Shown here piece by piece: positions 43,649 through 52,086 of a DNA stretch of 64,000 bases; within the stretch, counting starts at the first letter, position 1; the number at the start of each line of letters is the position of its first letter. The translations under genes were made by a program, and so were the position numbers. The notes beneath the pieces were generated by a model. The model did no database searches. It had not been told where the DNA came from and worked only from the letters and a program-made list of their open reading frames with translations. This DNA is from Chloroflexota bacterium (lineage in GTDB: Bacteria; Chloroflexota; Chloroflexia; Chloroflexales; Roseiflexaceae): the NCBI GenBank assembly GCA_013388755.1, contig JACAEQ010000027.1, forward strand, positions 49,785-113,784, written 5' to 3'.

Positions 43649-44353
43649 TCAGATCTCAGTATGGAGCCGGTAGCGATCGAGCAGGATCGTGGCATCGTCG
43701 TCACCGAGGGATGTCTGCCAGCCGTCAATGTCGTCGGCGCGCGTTGAGGCATGGTCATCCAGGGCGACAACCTGATCGGCCCACGGGGTGATGCGCCGGA
43801 GAGCTGTGGGATGCGCGCGCGGGGTTGCGATGATACACGCCGGAGGATGATAGTGTCGCAGCGCCTGGAGGGCAGCCAGCTGCGCCAGGCCGCTATGCAT
43901 GCCGTCGTCAACCAGGATCACAGGGCGGCGGTTGCTCAGGGGCAGCGGGCGTTCCCGGCGGTAGCGGCGCACCAGATGCGCAATCAGCGCTTGCTCGTGT
44001 AGCGCCGCTTCCCAGAGCGCGTGTGGTGTGATCCCGCTGTAACGTATTGCGGCACCGTTCAGACAGAGCCCGCCCGCCTCACCAACCGCGCCAGCCACAA
44101 TGACAGGGTTAGCCCGCACCCGAAACTCGCGGACAACCAGCACATCCAGTTGCAGCCGTAACGAGCGTGCCAGTTCACCAGCAACTGCCACCCCCCCGGG
44201 TGGGAGCGCCAGGACAATGGCATGGCCACCCCGGAAGCGCCCCAGAAATGTGGCAAGGTGTCGCCCTGCGGTGGCGCGATCTTCATAGCGATCATCGCAG
44301 CCGATGAGCGGCACGCCATAGACCGGCTCAACTACGGTGACATGATCGTTCAT
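43649..44353 (-). CDS. COG1926-type phosphoribosyltransferase-like protein with altered PRPP loop
   Basis: This 234-residue protein matches the predicted phosphoribosyltransferases of COG1926 (RYEDRATAGRHLATFL, IVLALPPGGVAVAGELA, LDVLVVREF). The PRPP-binding loop that normally reads VDDGxATGAT is VDDGMHSGLAQ, keeping the two aspartates but losing the TG-T part. Such genes often accompany Usp and CBS genes in stress regulons, as here. Catalysis is uncertain. The ATG at 44353 is preferred over an upstream TTG at 44368. Convergent with the tandem Usp gene (26 bp gap). Confidence 0.8.
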   Translation of the reverse strand: MNDHVTVVEPVYGVPLIGCDDRYEDRATAGRHLATFLGRFRGGHAIVLALPPGGVAVAGELARSLRLQLDVLVVREFRVRANPVIVAGAVGEAGGLCLNGAAIRYSGITPHALWEAALHEQALIAHLVRRYRRERPLPLSNRRPVILVDDGMHSGLAQLAALQALRHYHPPACIIATPRAHPTALRRITPWADQVVALDDHASTRADDIDGWQTSLGDDDATILLDRYRLHTEI

Positions 44354-44500
44354 GACGTGTCCATGCAAGATGCAGTCACACTGCGAGGCAACTGGACGCG
44401 ATCTTGCTCTCAGCTCTGAACACGGATTGTGCTTTCCTGGTGGCTACCATTGCCGGGAAGAGCTCATGCCAGACGCAGCACTGATCTCTCGAAACTGATA

Positions 44501-45175
44501 TTAGCGCTCGGCCTCCTGCTCATGCGAAACCAGGTAGATGAAACTGCTGCAATCGCGGCCAGGTATCGGTGCGTGGCGCTCGGGCCGGTTCAGCATACAG
44601 GTGATGCTATCAAAGTAGCGGCAGTTGTCGCAGCGGTGCAGGTGATAGTGACAGCGCCAGCATTGATCGTCGCGCCCGATCAACTCGAGTGAGCGGCCAC
44701 GCAATATCGCGCCACAATGATGGCAAACCAGCGTCGGGCGTGCGGTGTCGTGCACGGCGCCGCCCGACGCAAGGGCAATCTGTAGCCGGAAGAGATCGCT
44801 TTCGGTGATCACGCCCACGACACGATCGGCATCGACGACTGGCAGACCGCCGATCTTGTGCGCCAGCATGAGCCTGGCGGCCTCGAGAGCGGGTGCGTCG
44901 GGCGAGATCGTCTTGACATTGCGGGTCATGCACTCCGAGACGGTCACCTGATCGAGCAGAGCGCGCCACTCATAGTAACTGAGCGTTGTGTCGGCGGGTT
45001 GCGCGGTGCGCAGATCGCCCCGCGTAATGATACCAACCAGGCGTCCATTGTCCACAATCGGTAACCGGCGAATATGCCGCTGTTCCATCAGGCGCTGTGC
45101 ATCTGCCAGCGTTACCGTCGGCGCGATAACAATTGCGGGGGTGCTCATCCAATCGGCGACTCGCTGCTCGTTCAT
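44501..45175 (-). CDS. CBS-pair protein with C-terminal cysteine-rich (zinc-ribbon-like) tail
   Basis: This 224-residue protein has two CBS motifs forming one Bateman module (MSTPAIVIAPTVTLADAQRLM and MTRNVKTISPDAPALEAARLM, with HKIGGLPVVDADRVVGVIT). A tail containing CHHCG, CWRCHYHLHRCDNC and C-x13-C spacing follows, typical of metal-binding ribbons. Bateman modules bind adenine nucleotides. The tail may bind zinc or iron, or sense redox. GGAGGT lies 7 nt before ATG 45175. It diverges from another CBS gene. Confidence 0.88.
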   Translation of the reverse strand: MNEQRVADWMSTPAIVIAPTVTLADAQRLMEQRHIRRLPIVDNGRLVGIITRGDLRTAQPADTTLSYYEWRALLDQVTVSECMTRNVKTISPDAPALEAARLMLAHKIGGLPVVDADRVVGVITESDLFRLQIALASGGAVHDTARPTLVCHHCGAILRGRSLELIGRDDQCWRCHYHLHRCDNCRYFDSITCMLNRPERHAPIPGRDCSSFIYLVSHEQEAER

Positions 45176-45519
45176 GATGTCACCTCCAGGGTTGCATGGC
45201 CGATCCGAAGCGCTGGGCGTGTCTCCTACTCTAGCATGGTGGTACACGTCGCAGAGAGAAGAAACCGTCACACACAGAGAGTATGCGTTTACACGCCCGT
45301 CGTGCCGCGACTCGTCCGGGTTACGCCTGGCGCGCCGTCTGTGACAGCCCGCAGGTAGCGAATCCGCTACTCCAGGTGACAACCTGTTATGACACACGAC
45401 GCGCACGACGACTACAATTATTAAGGAATATGCATCGTGCGGTCAGGTTGCTGTGTGGCCCGCATCACTTCACCGGAGTGGCGGCGATCTCCGGCACTGC
45501 ATCAGAGAGGAGGCCTTCA
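45176..45519. other. Divergent promoter region between two CBS genes
   Basis: This 344-bp gap separates two divergently transcribed CBS genes. A promoter for the right-hand gene is visible (45389-45418). I see no conserved palindromic operator or small gene in the rest. Confidence 0.55.
45389..45418 (+). promoter_or_regulatory. Promoter for the plus-strand CBS gene
   Basis: ATGACA (45389-45394, five of six matches to the -35 consensus) and TACAAT (45413-45418) have an 18-bp spacer. The predicted start near 45425 gives a leader of about 95 nt. Confidence 0.5.
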
Positions 45520-46002
45520 ATGGCGAAGACAACCACAACTCCTAAGCGGCGCGCTTCGGTTCCCGCTGAAGAGGAGATCCGGTTCTGGATGCGCGCACCG
45601 GCGGTCACGGTCAACCTGGCGGCGCCTGTAAGCGAGGCGCTGGCGTTGATGCGCGAACATAATGTGCGCCGCCTGCCGGTGGTGATCGATACCGGCGAGT
45701 TACGCGGAATCATCACGCAGGGTGATATTCGCGGCGCTGATCTGTTGCGAGTCGCCGGGATGGATCCCTTTGATATTGCCGACGCGCTGCGACGAGTCAA
45801 GGTCTATGAGGTTATGTCGGAAGACCCGATTACGGTGTCACCGCAAACAAGCCTGCGGGAAGCGGCGCTGCTGATGATTGAGAACAAGATCGGTGGCCTG
45901 CCGGTGGTAGACGAGCACGGCGCAGTCGTTGGCATTATTACTGAGAGTGACCTGTTCGAGGCGCTGGTACAGAACCTCGACGGCAAAGAGTATGAATCGT
46001 GA
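45520..46002 (+). CDS. CBS-pair (Bateman module) protein
   Basis: This 160-residue stand-alone CBS pair has a first repeat, VTVNLAAPVSEALALMREHNVRRLPVV, and a second, ITVSPQTSLREAALLMIENKIGGLPVV, followed by GIITESDLFEA. No other domain is fused. Stand-alone CBS proteins bind AMP/ATP or SAM and modulate partners; the partner is unknown. ATG 45520 has GGAGG 6 nt upstream. A strong terminator hairpin follows the stop. Confidence 0.9.
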   Translation: MAKTTTTPKRRASVPAEEEIRFWMRAPAVTVNLAAPVSEALALMREHNVRRLPVVIDTGELRGIITQGDIRGADLLRVAGMDPFDIADALRRVKVYEVMSEDPITVSPQTSLREAALLMIENKIGGLPVVDEHGAVVGIITESDLFEALVQNLDGKEYES

Positions 46003-46016
46003 CGGGCGCCTCCTGT

Positions 46017-46054
46017 GTGCCAGAGGGGTGGCTTGCGAGTCGCCCCTCTGGCAC
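46017..46054. terminator. Bidirectional terminator-like hairpin between CBS and R2lox genes
   Basis: GTGCCAGAGGGG (46017-46028) and CCCCTCTGGCAC (46043-46054) form a perfect 12-bp stem with a 14-nt loop, in the gap between two convergent genes. There is no strong T-run on either side, so it may be a bidirectional stop or mRNA-stabilising structure. Confidence 0.6.
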
Positions 46055-46068
46055 TGCCGTTCTGACCC

Positions 46069-46950
46069 CTACGTATCGGTTGTATCGCGCTCGATCGTCT
46101 CCAGCGTCTGATCGCGCGCACGCTCGATGCGCTCGAGCCGGCGCTGAAACTGGCCAAGGGCATACTGCATGAAGTCGTCATGGCGCAGGCCGAATGGTAC
46201 GACCTCGTAGCAGGCGAACGCATCGTCAATCACGCCCATGGCATGGACGACGAGGTCGTTCATGCGTTCAACAATGATATCCCACAGGCGCGGCTCAGCT
46301 TGAATCAGGCGGGAGAGCAGGTAGACACCGTACGCAATATGGCGCGACTCGTCCTGTTTGAGCAACGCGATGCCCTGGCGTGTTCCTGGCATCAGGCTGC
46401 GCTGTTCGAGCATCGTAAAATATGCGTGGTACCCTGTTTCTGCCAGTACCCCCTCAACGATCATGTTGTAGGTAAGCGCCGCAATCGCCTGTGCTTCAGG
46501 TGATGGATCGTCACGCAGGCGCCCCATAGCGTCTGGTAGTGCCTCGTGAATAAGGGCACGATAACTGGGCGTGTGGTAGTGGCTCAGATCGCCACGGAAC
46601 CCTGCTACCTCCTCAAGGAAGCGGCTGAAAAAATCCGTGTGCTTGGCTTCCTCCCAGAGGAAACTGGTGAGGAACAACTCCTCTTCGACGCGCCCTTCAG
46701 CTGCGATCGTGGCGACCAGCGGCAGCAGGTCGAGCGTGACGGCCTCTTCACCGGCTTGAAAGAGCGCCGTCAGCCGGAGTATAAGGTCACGTTCATCGGC
46801 GGAAAGCGTTGCCCAGTCGTCAATGTCCTGGCTGAAGTCTATCTCGCTCGGGTTCCAGACGCCCAGACGTTTGGCCTTCTCGAACAGTCGCATCGGCAAC
46901 GTGTCACGCCGTAGCCCCCGGCTGGTGGTGACGAATGTCATGTGGCCCAT
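46069..46950 (-). CDS. R2-like ligand-binding oxidase (R2lox)
   Basis: The 293-residue protein has the ferritin-like four-helix fold of ribonucleotide-reductase R2 homologues, with the R2lox-specific residue set. Metal ligands are E68, E101, H104, E166, E201 and H204 (AGEEAVTL, EEAKH, YNMIVEG, DESRH). The Val-Tyr pair that forms the ether cross-link in characterised R2lox is present as V71 and Y161. R2lox binds a Mn/Fe site and a fatty-acid-like ligand; its physiological reaction is unknown. It is not an R2 subunit. AGGAG lies 6 nt before ATG. A LysR gene sits 37 bp upstream on the same strand. Confidence 0.92.
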   Translation of the reverse strand: MGHMTFVTTSRGLRRDTLPMRLFEKAKRLGVWNPSEIDFSQDIDDWATLSADERDLILRLTALFQAGEEAVTLDLLPLVATIAAEGRVEEELFLTSFLWEEAKHTDFFSRFLEEVAGFRGDLSHYHTPSYRALIHEALPDAMGRLRDDPSPEAQAIAALTYNMIVEGVLAETGYHAYFTMLEQRSLMPGTRQGIALLKQDESRHIAYGVYLLSRLIQAEPRLWDIIVERMNDLVVHAMGVIDDAFACYEVVPFGLRHDDFMQYALGQFQRRLERIERARDQTLETIERDTTDT

Positions 46951-46987
46951 GATCGACTCCTGTGAGGTATACGAAGTGTCACCGGGT

Positions 46988-47923
46988 TCACCGTTCCGGT
47001 GAGGTCTGGATCCCGGCTTTCCGCAGGATTTTGCGCGCCTCCTCGCCGGTGATGAAGCCATACAGCTCCTGGACGGCGCGGGGTGCGCCGCGTTCGCGCG
47101 AACGCAGTACGTACCAGTCTTGCTGGAGATGGAGACCGGCAATGTCGATGGTACCGATCTCACGGCCGCGTGGCACGCGCGAACGCGGGATGAATGCCAG
47201 ACCAAGACCTGTGCGTACCGCCTGAATCATCATGGCGATGCTATCCGTCTCAATGGCGACATTGATCTCGCTTGCGCCGACGCCGCGCCGGCGCAGCCCG
47301 TCTTCGATCATGCGTCGCGTGGGTAAGCCACTGCGCGGCAGCACAAGCGGCACATTGCGCAGCGCGCCGGGAGTTACCTCGCCGCACCGCAATAACTCGT
47401 GGCCGCGTGGGGCGAGCAACGCGAACATTTCGCCGCCCAGCAGATGCGACTCCCAGCCGCGCCGGCGCTGTTGCTCCTCGACCAGCAGCACCTGAACCTG
47501 CTGGTTGGCGAGCCACTCCACAAGGGTATCGATCGGTGCCGTACTGACGGTGATGCTGATAGCAGGGTACCGTGCGCGAAAGAGGGCCAGTACTGGCGGC
47601 AGGAGATACTCGCCACTCGATGCCGCGCAGCCAATCGTGACCCGCCCGCTGATCTGCCCACGCAGACTGCGAATGTTCTCCTCGGCGCGCGTTGCCAGCG
47701 CCAGCATCTCACGCGCGACATCCACCAGTTCCTCACCGGCATGGGTCAGCAGCATTTGCTGGCCGACGCGCCGGAACAACCGTACCTGTTCGAGTTGCGT
47801 TTCGAGTGCTCGTATGTGTTGACTTACAGCCGGCTGCGACATGTGCAGGCGTTCGGCGGCCGCGCTGTAGCTGCCAGCGTCGACGACCGCAAGGAACGTC
47901 TGCAGATGGATGGTGTTCAGCAT
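46988..47923 (-). CDS. LysR-family transcriptional regulator
   Basis: This 311-residue regulator has the LysR winged helix-turn-helix (TFLAVVDAGSYSAAAERLHMSQPAVSQHIRALE, residues ~9-41) and a periplasmic-binding-protein-like effector domain (VTIGCAASSGEYLLPPVLALF on). It resembles CysB/CbbR-type members. It is co-directional with R2lox, 37 bp apart, so it is likely co-transcribed and may control it. LysR proteins usually act on a divergent gene, but here the upstream neighbour (cation antiporter) is co-directional. Confidence 0.92.
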   Translation of the reverse strand: MLNTIHLQTFLAVVDAGSYSAAAERLHMSQPAVSQHIRALETQLEQVRLFRRVGQQMLLTHAGEELVDVAREMLALATRAEENIRSLRGQISGRVTIGCAASSGEYLLPPVLALFRARYPAISITVSTAPIDTLVEWLANQQVQVLLVEEQQRRRGWESHLLGGEMFALLAPRGHELLRCGEVTPGALRNVPLVLPRSGLPTRRMIEDGLRRRGVGASEINVAIETDSIAMMIQAVRTGLGLAFIPRSRVPRGREIGTIDIAGLHLQQDWYVLRSRERGAPRAVQELYGFITGEEARKILRKAGIQTSPER

Positions 47924-47970
47924 ACCGGTGGATGTGAATCAACAATCCGCGATCGGAAATGGTACTGGTT

Positions 47971-49095
47971 CTAGCCACCGTGCGCGCCGGGGGTAACAAC
48001 GTAGAAGAAACCCAGCCCGATGATGAAATAGACGGCCAGCAACTGCGCGCCTTCGAGCCAGTTGCTTTCACCGTCGAGTGAGACCTGGGTAGCGCACAGC
48101 ACGGCCAGCGTCAACGCAGCCACCTCAAACAGGCTGAAATAGAGCGTCATCTCCCTGCCAAAGAGCAGGCTTACAAACACCAGCAGCGGCGCCACAAAGA
48201 GTGCAATCTGCATGCTTGAGCCAAGCGAAATGGAGAGTGAGAGGTCCATCTTGTTCTTCATGGCCACCTGGACGCCGACAATATGCTCGGCTACATTGCC
48301 GACGATCGGGATCAGAATGACGCCCAGAAACAACTCGCTCACCCCGAGTTGTTCGACCACCGGCTCGACTGCGCCAACCAGGAACTCGCTCAGGAAGACG
48401 ATAGCGATCGTTGCGGCTGCCAGGATGCCGAGTGAGACGGGTACGCTCCATTTCGCTGTGTGATGCTCAATCTCCGCAGTCGGGTCGGTGACGCCGGTCG
48501 GTGCGCCAATGCCACGCTCCGGTTTCTGAAATGAGAAGATCAGGCTCAGCACGTACAGCACGATCAAGACGCCGGCCACCCATAGACTCAGCGCATCGAG
48601 CGCCGGGTCACGCACATTGGTATTGAAGACGTCCACTGCGCCATTCTGCACCTCGCGCAGCAACTCGAACAGGGTCGGGATCATCAGGCCGACGACGGAG
48701 AGCATCATCATGGTTGCAGCGACCCCGGCCAGGTTGCGGTCGAACCGCTGGATACCGTGGCGGATGCCGCCAAGCAACAGGCTCAACCCCAGAATGAGCA
48801 GCAGATTGCCCAGGATTGACCCGGTGATTGACGCCTTGACCAGATCGAACTTGCCCTCGCGCAAGGCGACAATCGTGATAATGAGTTCGGCTGCATTGCC
48901 TAGCGTTGCGTTCAGCAGGCCACCGACTTTCGGGCCGGTATGTATCGCCAGTTCTTCAGTTGCTTCCCCAAGCAGCCCGGCGAGGGGGATCAGGGCAATG
49001 CACGAAAGTGCGAAAACCAGCAGAGGGTCAGGATAAACGAATTCGGCCAGTACTGCAAGTGGAACAAAAATCAGCATGTAGCGCAGGATGTTCAC
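47971..49095 (-). CDS. Ca2+/H+ antiporter (CAX family)
   Basis: The 374-residue protein has about eleven membrane helices and the two signature c-motifs GNAAELI (first half) and GNVAEHIVG (second half), whose Glu residues form the ion site. It exchanges cytosolic Ca2+ for protons. The start is GTG 49095 with GAGGAG 9 nt upstream; the frame extends to 49146 with non-membrane-like residues. It lies 47 bp upstream of the LysR gene on the same strand. Confidence 0.92.
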   Translation of the reverse strand: MNILRYMLIFVPLAVLAEFVYPDPLLVFALSCIALIPLAGLLGEATEELAIHTGPKVGGLLNATLGNAAELIITIVALREGKFDLVKASITGSILGNLLLILGLSLLLGGIRHGIQRFDRNLAGVAATMMMLSVVGLMIPTLFELLREVQNGAVDVFNTNVRDPALDALSLWVAGVLIVLYVLSLIFSFQKPERGIGAPTGVTDPTAEIEHHTAKWSVPVSLGILAAATIAIVFLSEFLVGAVEPVVEQLGVSELFLGVILIPIVGNVAEHIVGVQVAMKNKMDLSLSISLGSSMQIALFVAPLLVFVSLLFGREMTLYFSLFEVAALTLAVLCATQVSLDGESNWLEGAQLLAVYFIIGLGFFYVVTPGAHGG

Positions 49096-49257
49096 CCTGA
49101 TGCTCCTCTCGGTGCAGGTGCAGTGTGCAGGATGCAAGCGATGCAATCATACCACAGGGAGGAAACGACTCAGTTGCACACAAGCGGATTTATGAGTACG
49201 ATTGACAATGACGTGCGGCGTGGTCGCCGCGCCATGATGGAGTGTGAGGAGGGTATT

Positions 49258-49662
49258 GTGTTAACCGATCCTGAGATCCGCGACCTGCTCGCCAGCGCGC
49301 ACACTATTGCCATTGTCGGTATGAGCGACGATCCGGAGCGCGACTCATACGGCGTTGCAGGCTTCTTGCAGCGCCAGGGGTACAGGATTATTCCGGTCAA
49401 CCCGAAGCTGCAGGCGCCGGTACTGGGCGAACAACCTTATGCCAGCCTGCGCGATATTCCGGAGAAAGTCGATATTGTTGACATTTTCCGCCGTTCTGAG
49501 GCGGTGCCGCCGATCGTTGAGGAGGCGATCGCCATCGGTGCGGGTGCGGTATGGATGCAGTTGTCGGTCGTGAACGAGGAGGCTGCAGCGCGCGCCGAAG
49601 AAGCCGGCCTGAAGGTGGTGATGAATCGTTGCATGGCAGTCGAGCATCGCCGGTTGATGTGA
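49258..49662 (+). CDS. CoA-binding domain protein (YccU-like)
   Basis: This 134-residue protein is a single Rossmann CoA-binding domain. LTDPEIRDLLASAHTIAIVGMS at the N terminus, VAGFLQRQGYRIIPVNPK and DIVDIFRRSEAVPPIVEEAI are all family hallmarks, and VVMNRCMAVEHRRL closes it. GTG 49258 is chosen because GAGGAGGG lies about 5 nt upstream and the product then matches family length; an upstream in-frame ATG (49192) would add 22 residues. It likely binds CoA or a nucleotide. Confidence 0.85.
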   Translation: MLTDPEIRDLLASAHTIAIVGMSDDPERDSYGVAGFLQRQGYRIIPVNPKLQAPVLGEQPYASLRDIPEKVDIVDIFRRSEAVPPIVEEAIAIGAGAVWMQLSVVNEEAAARAEEAGLKVVMNRCMAVEHRRLM

Positions 49663-49712
49663 CGAGACGGGGGTAGCGGCGGCTCGCGCAGGGGCAACCG
49701 ATGAGTGGCACT

Positions 49713-49751
49713 TCATCCCCCGCCTTGCCAGCATGACCGGGCGGGGGATGA
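49713..49751. terminator. Terminator-like hairpin between convergent genes
   Basis: TCATCCCCCGCC (49713-49724) and GGCGGGGGATGA (49740-49751) form a perfect 12-bp stem with a 15-nt loop between the CoA-binding gene and the glycine-zipper gene, which face each other. No T-run follows. Confidence 0.55.
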
Positions 49752-49760
49752 GGTCGCGCG

Positions 49761-50015
49761 CTACTCTGGCTTCTTCCGGTCGTTCAACGCATCGCTCATA
49801 CTGTCGGCGAAGGCCTGCACACCGTCGAGCAGGGCGGCACCGACGGTCCGGCCCACTTCGCTGCCGACGACGCCGCCAACCAGTGCGCCGGCAAAGGTTC
49901 CAACGACCGGGATGGGAATGATGGCGCTGCCTAGCCCGGCGCCGGCAAGAACGCCTGCGCCCAGGCCGGCGAGTTTGCCAACCTGCTGGTTCTGTTCGTC
50001 GTGTTTCGAGGCCAT
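49761..50015 (-). CDS. Small glycine-zipper membrane-associated protein
   Basis: This 84-residue protein has a short hydrophilic start (MASKHDEQNQQ) and a long Gly/Ala/Val-rich segment with GxxxG spacing (LAGLGAGVLAGAGLGSAIIPIPVVGTFAGALVGGVVG), typical of glycine-zipper proteins that insert in or assemble at membranes. The C terminus is charged. AAGGAG lies 10 nt before ATG 50015. Function unknown; stress-related by neighbourhood only. Confidence 0.7.
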   Translation of the reverse strand: MASKHDEQNQQVGKLAGLGAGVLAGAGLGSAIIPIPVVGTFAGALVGGVVGSEVGRTVGAALLDGVQAFADSMSDALNDRKKPE

Positions 50016-50174
50016 AATAGAGTGCTCCTTCCGGCTGCGGATAGCGCTGTCGGGGATATGACGTGCGCGGCGCGCTGTTTGTTCCGCTGCAAGTGGTGCT
50101 CCCAAATCAAGGTGGGGTTTTCGCCGGCTCTGGCGGCATTGCGACAAAGAGAGCGCAGTGAAAAGGAGATTTCC

Positions 50175-51353
50175 ATGTTGTCATCATTTGCTGCGCGGTA
50201 TCGTGCAAACCTGGCTGACCTGGTGATTCCATTCTGGCTGGCGCACTCGCTCGACCATGACTATGGTGGCCAGTTCACCTGCCTGGATCGGGATGGGACG
50301 ATCTATGACACCAAGAAATACATGTGGCTGCAAGGGCGTGCGGTCTGGATGTTTTCGCGCCTGTACAATGAGTTCGAACGCCGCCAGGAATACCTTGATG
50401 CAGCAACCCTGATCTGCCGGTTCATGCGCCGCTATGGCCGTGATCCGCAGGGTCGCGTCTATTTTTGCCTGACCCGCGAGGGTGAGCCATACTTCTACCA
50501 GCGCAAACCCTACGCGGCTGTCTTCTACATGCTTGGTTTGCTGGAGTATGCACGCGCCACAGGTGATCGGGAGTGTTTTGACGAAGCTGTCGAGGTGTTC
50601 TGGAAGATTGATGCCTGGATTCGGAACCCGGTGCTGCTGGATCGCCCGGCGCTCGCCGGCAGCCCGCCTGTCAGTAGCCTGGCGAATGTGATGGTGCTGG
50701 CAAGTATGGCGATCGAGCTGGCGCGCCTCTCCGATGACCCGCGTTACATCCAGGTGATGCGCGATGCGATGGACGGCGTGCTACGCCATTATGACCGGGA
50801 ACGCCGTATCTTGATCGAACACCGGGCGCTTGACGGGCACGATCTGCGCGCCTGGCCCGAGGGACGCCTGTTCAGCCCTGGTCACTCCATCGAAGTTGCC
50901 TGGTTCTTGCTCCACATGCTGCAGTTTGTTCCGAGTGAGATGCACCGCCAGCTGGCGCTGGATGTGCTGGAGGGCTCGCTTGCGTATGGCTGGGATGCCG
51001 AGTATGGCGGGCTGTACTATTTCATGGATATTGAAGGCCGGCCAACGCTCCAGCTTGAGTCGACAATGAAGCTGTGGTGGCCGCATACTGAGGCGATCTA
51101 TGCTCTCGTGCTGGCGTATACCCTTACGGGCGAGAATCGCTGGCTGCACTGGCTTGAGCAGGTGGATGACTACAGCTTCCGCACCTTTGTTGATCCGGTT
51201 TATGGCGAGTGGTTCGGCTACTGTGATCGGCGCGGCGAACTGGTGCTTCACAGCAAGGGGGGCAATTATAAAGGGTTCTTCCACGTGCCGCGGGCGCTAC
51301 TCTTCAGCGTGCAACGGATTGAAGGCGCGTCCCTCGCGCAAGACCGTCCATAG
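50175..51353 (+). CDS. N-acylglucosamine 2-epimerase (AGE) family protein
   Basis: The 392-residue protein has the (alpha/alpha)6 barrel pattern of AGE/cellobiose 2-epimerases. Features are FWLAHSLDHDYGGQFTCLDRDG near the N terminus, WLQGRAVWMFSRLYN, SPGHSIEVAWFLLHML and [16 protein letters not shown] at the end; the conserved His and Arg residues at these sites form the active centre. It interconverts C2 epimers of a sugar or N-acyl sugar in the cytosol; the substrate is unknown. SD AAAGGAG. The 3' end overlaps the convergent glycosyltransferase by 57 bp. Confidence 0.9.
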   Translation: MLSSFAARYRANLADLVIPFWLAHSLDHDYGGQFTCLDRDGTIYDTKKYMWLQGRAVWMFSRLYNEFERRQEYLDAATLICRFMRRYGRDPQGRVYFCLTREGEPYFYQRKPYAAVFYMLGLLEYARATGDRECFDEAVEVFWKIDAWIRNPVLLDRPALAGSPPVSSLANVMVLASMAIELARLSDDPRYIQVMRDAMDGVLRHYDRERRILIEHRALDGHDLRAWPEGRLFSPGHSIEVAWFLLHMLQFVPSEMHRQLALDVLEGSLAYGWDAEYGGLYYFMDIEGRPTLQLESTMKLWWPHTEAIYALVLAYTLTGENRWLHWLEQVDDYSFRTFVDPVYGEWFGYCDRRGELVLHSKGGNYKGFFHVPRALLFSVQRIEGASLAQDRP

Positions 51354-52052
51354 GAACAGGGGCACCGCCGTCATGATCCGCCGCCAGCGCCATGGCTGCA
51401 TAACCAGACGATACAGCCATTTGAGGCCCGCGCGTTGCACCAGCGCCGGCGTGCGCGGTACGACGCCCGCCAGTTCATCAAAGGTCCCACCGACGCCGAT
51501 CGCGACCGGGACGCGTAGCAAGGGCTGATTGCGCGCGATCCAGAGTTCCTGGGTCGGGTGCCCATAGGCGACCAGCAGGATATCCGGTTGCGCAGCGGCG
51601 ATACGCGCCCGGATTGCCGGTTCCTCGGCAGCGCGTGGTGAGCCGGCGTAACACCCGGCGATCCGCAGGCCAGGGTTTGCCTGTTGAAGCGCAGCCGCCG
51701 CGCGCTCAGCCACGCCTGGTGCAGCTCCCAGCAAGAACAGTGACCAGCCGCAGCGCGCCGCTGCGGCTGCGATGCGCTCGCTTAAGGCAATACCGGTCAC
51801 GCGCTCGCGCAGGGGTGTCCCGCGCCAGCGCGACGCCAGCAGCAGGCCGGTCCCGTCCGGCGTCGCCAGGTCGGCGGCTGCCAGCACGCGGCGAAACGCG
51901 CTGTTGCGCCGTGCCTCCATGACGAATTCCGGGTTGACCGTGACGATCTGGTGGGGCCCGCCTTCAGCGATGAACCTGGTGATCGCGGCCAGGGCGTCAT
52001 CCATACGGATGTCGTCAATCGCGACACCGAGAATAGTAACTCGCTGGCGCAT
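51297..52052 (-). CDS. WecG/TagA/CpsF family glycosyltransferase
   Basis: This 251-residue GT26 protein has [13 protein letters not shown] (the conserved NxExxxxA segment), [15 protein letters not shown] and the [15 protein letters not shown] strand. Members transfer ManNAc(A) or similar sugars to undecaprenyl-linked intermediates at the inner membrane face in surface polysaccharide synthesis. The neighbouring AGE epimerase could supply an N-acylmannosamine-type sugar, a functional pairing that fits but is inferred. The aspS promoter lies immediately upstream on the other strand. Confidence 0.92.
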   Translation of the reverse strand: MRQRVTILGVAIDDIRMDDALAAITRFIAEGGPHQIVTVNPEFVMEARRNSAFRRVLAAADLATPDGTGLLLASRWRGTPLRERVTGIALSERIAAAAARCGWSLFLLGAAPGVAERAAAALQQANPGLRIAGCYAGSPRAAEEPAIRARIAAAQPDILLVAYGHPTQELWIARNQPLLRVPVAIGVGGTFDELAGVVPRTPALVQRAGLKWLYRLVMQPWRWRRIMTAVPLFLWTVLREGRAFNPLHAEE

Positions 52053-52057
52053 CGTGT

Positions 52058-52086
52058 TGGACAGCCCTTCCGCCTCCGGCTATAAT
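52058..52086 (+). promoter_or_regulatory. Promoter for aspS
   Basis: TGGACA (52058-52063) and a perfect TATAAT (52081-52086) have a 17-bp spacer. Predicted transcription from about 52093 leaves a 120-nt leader before the aspS ATG. Confidence 0.7.
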
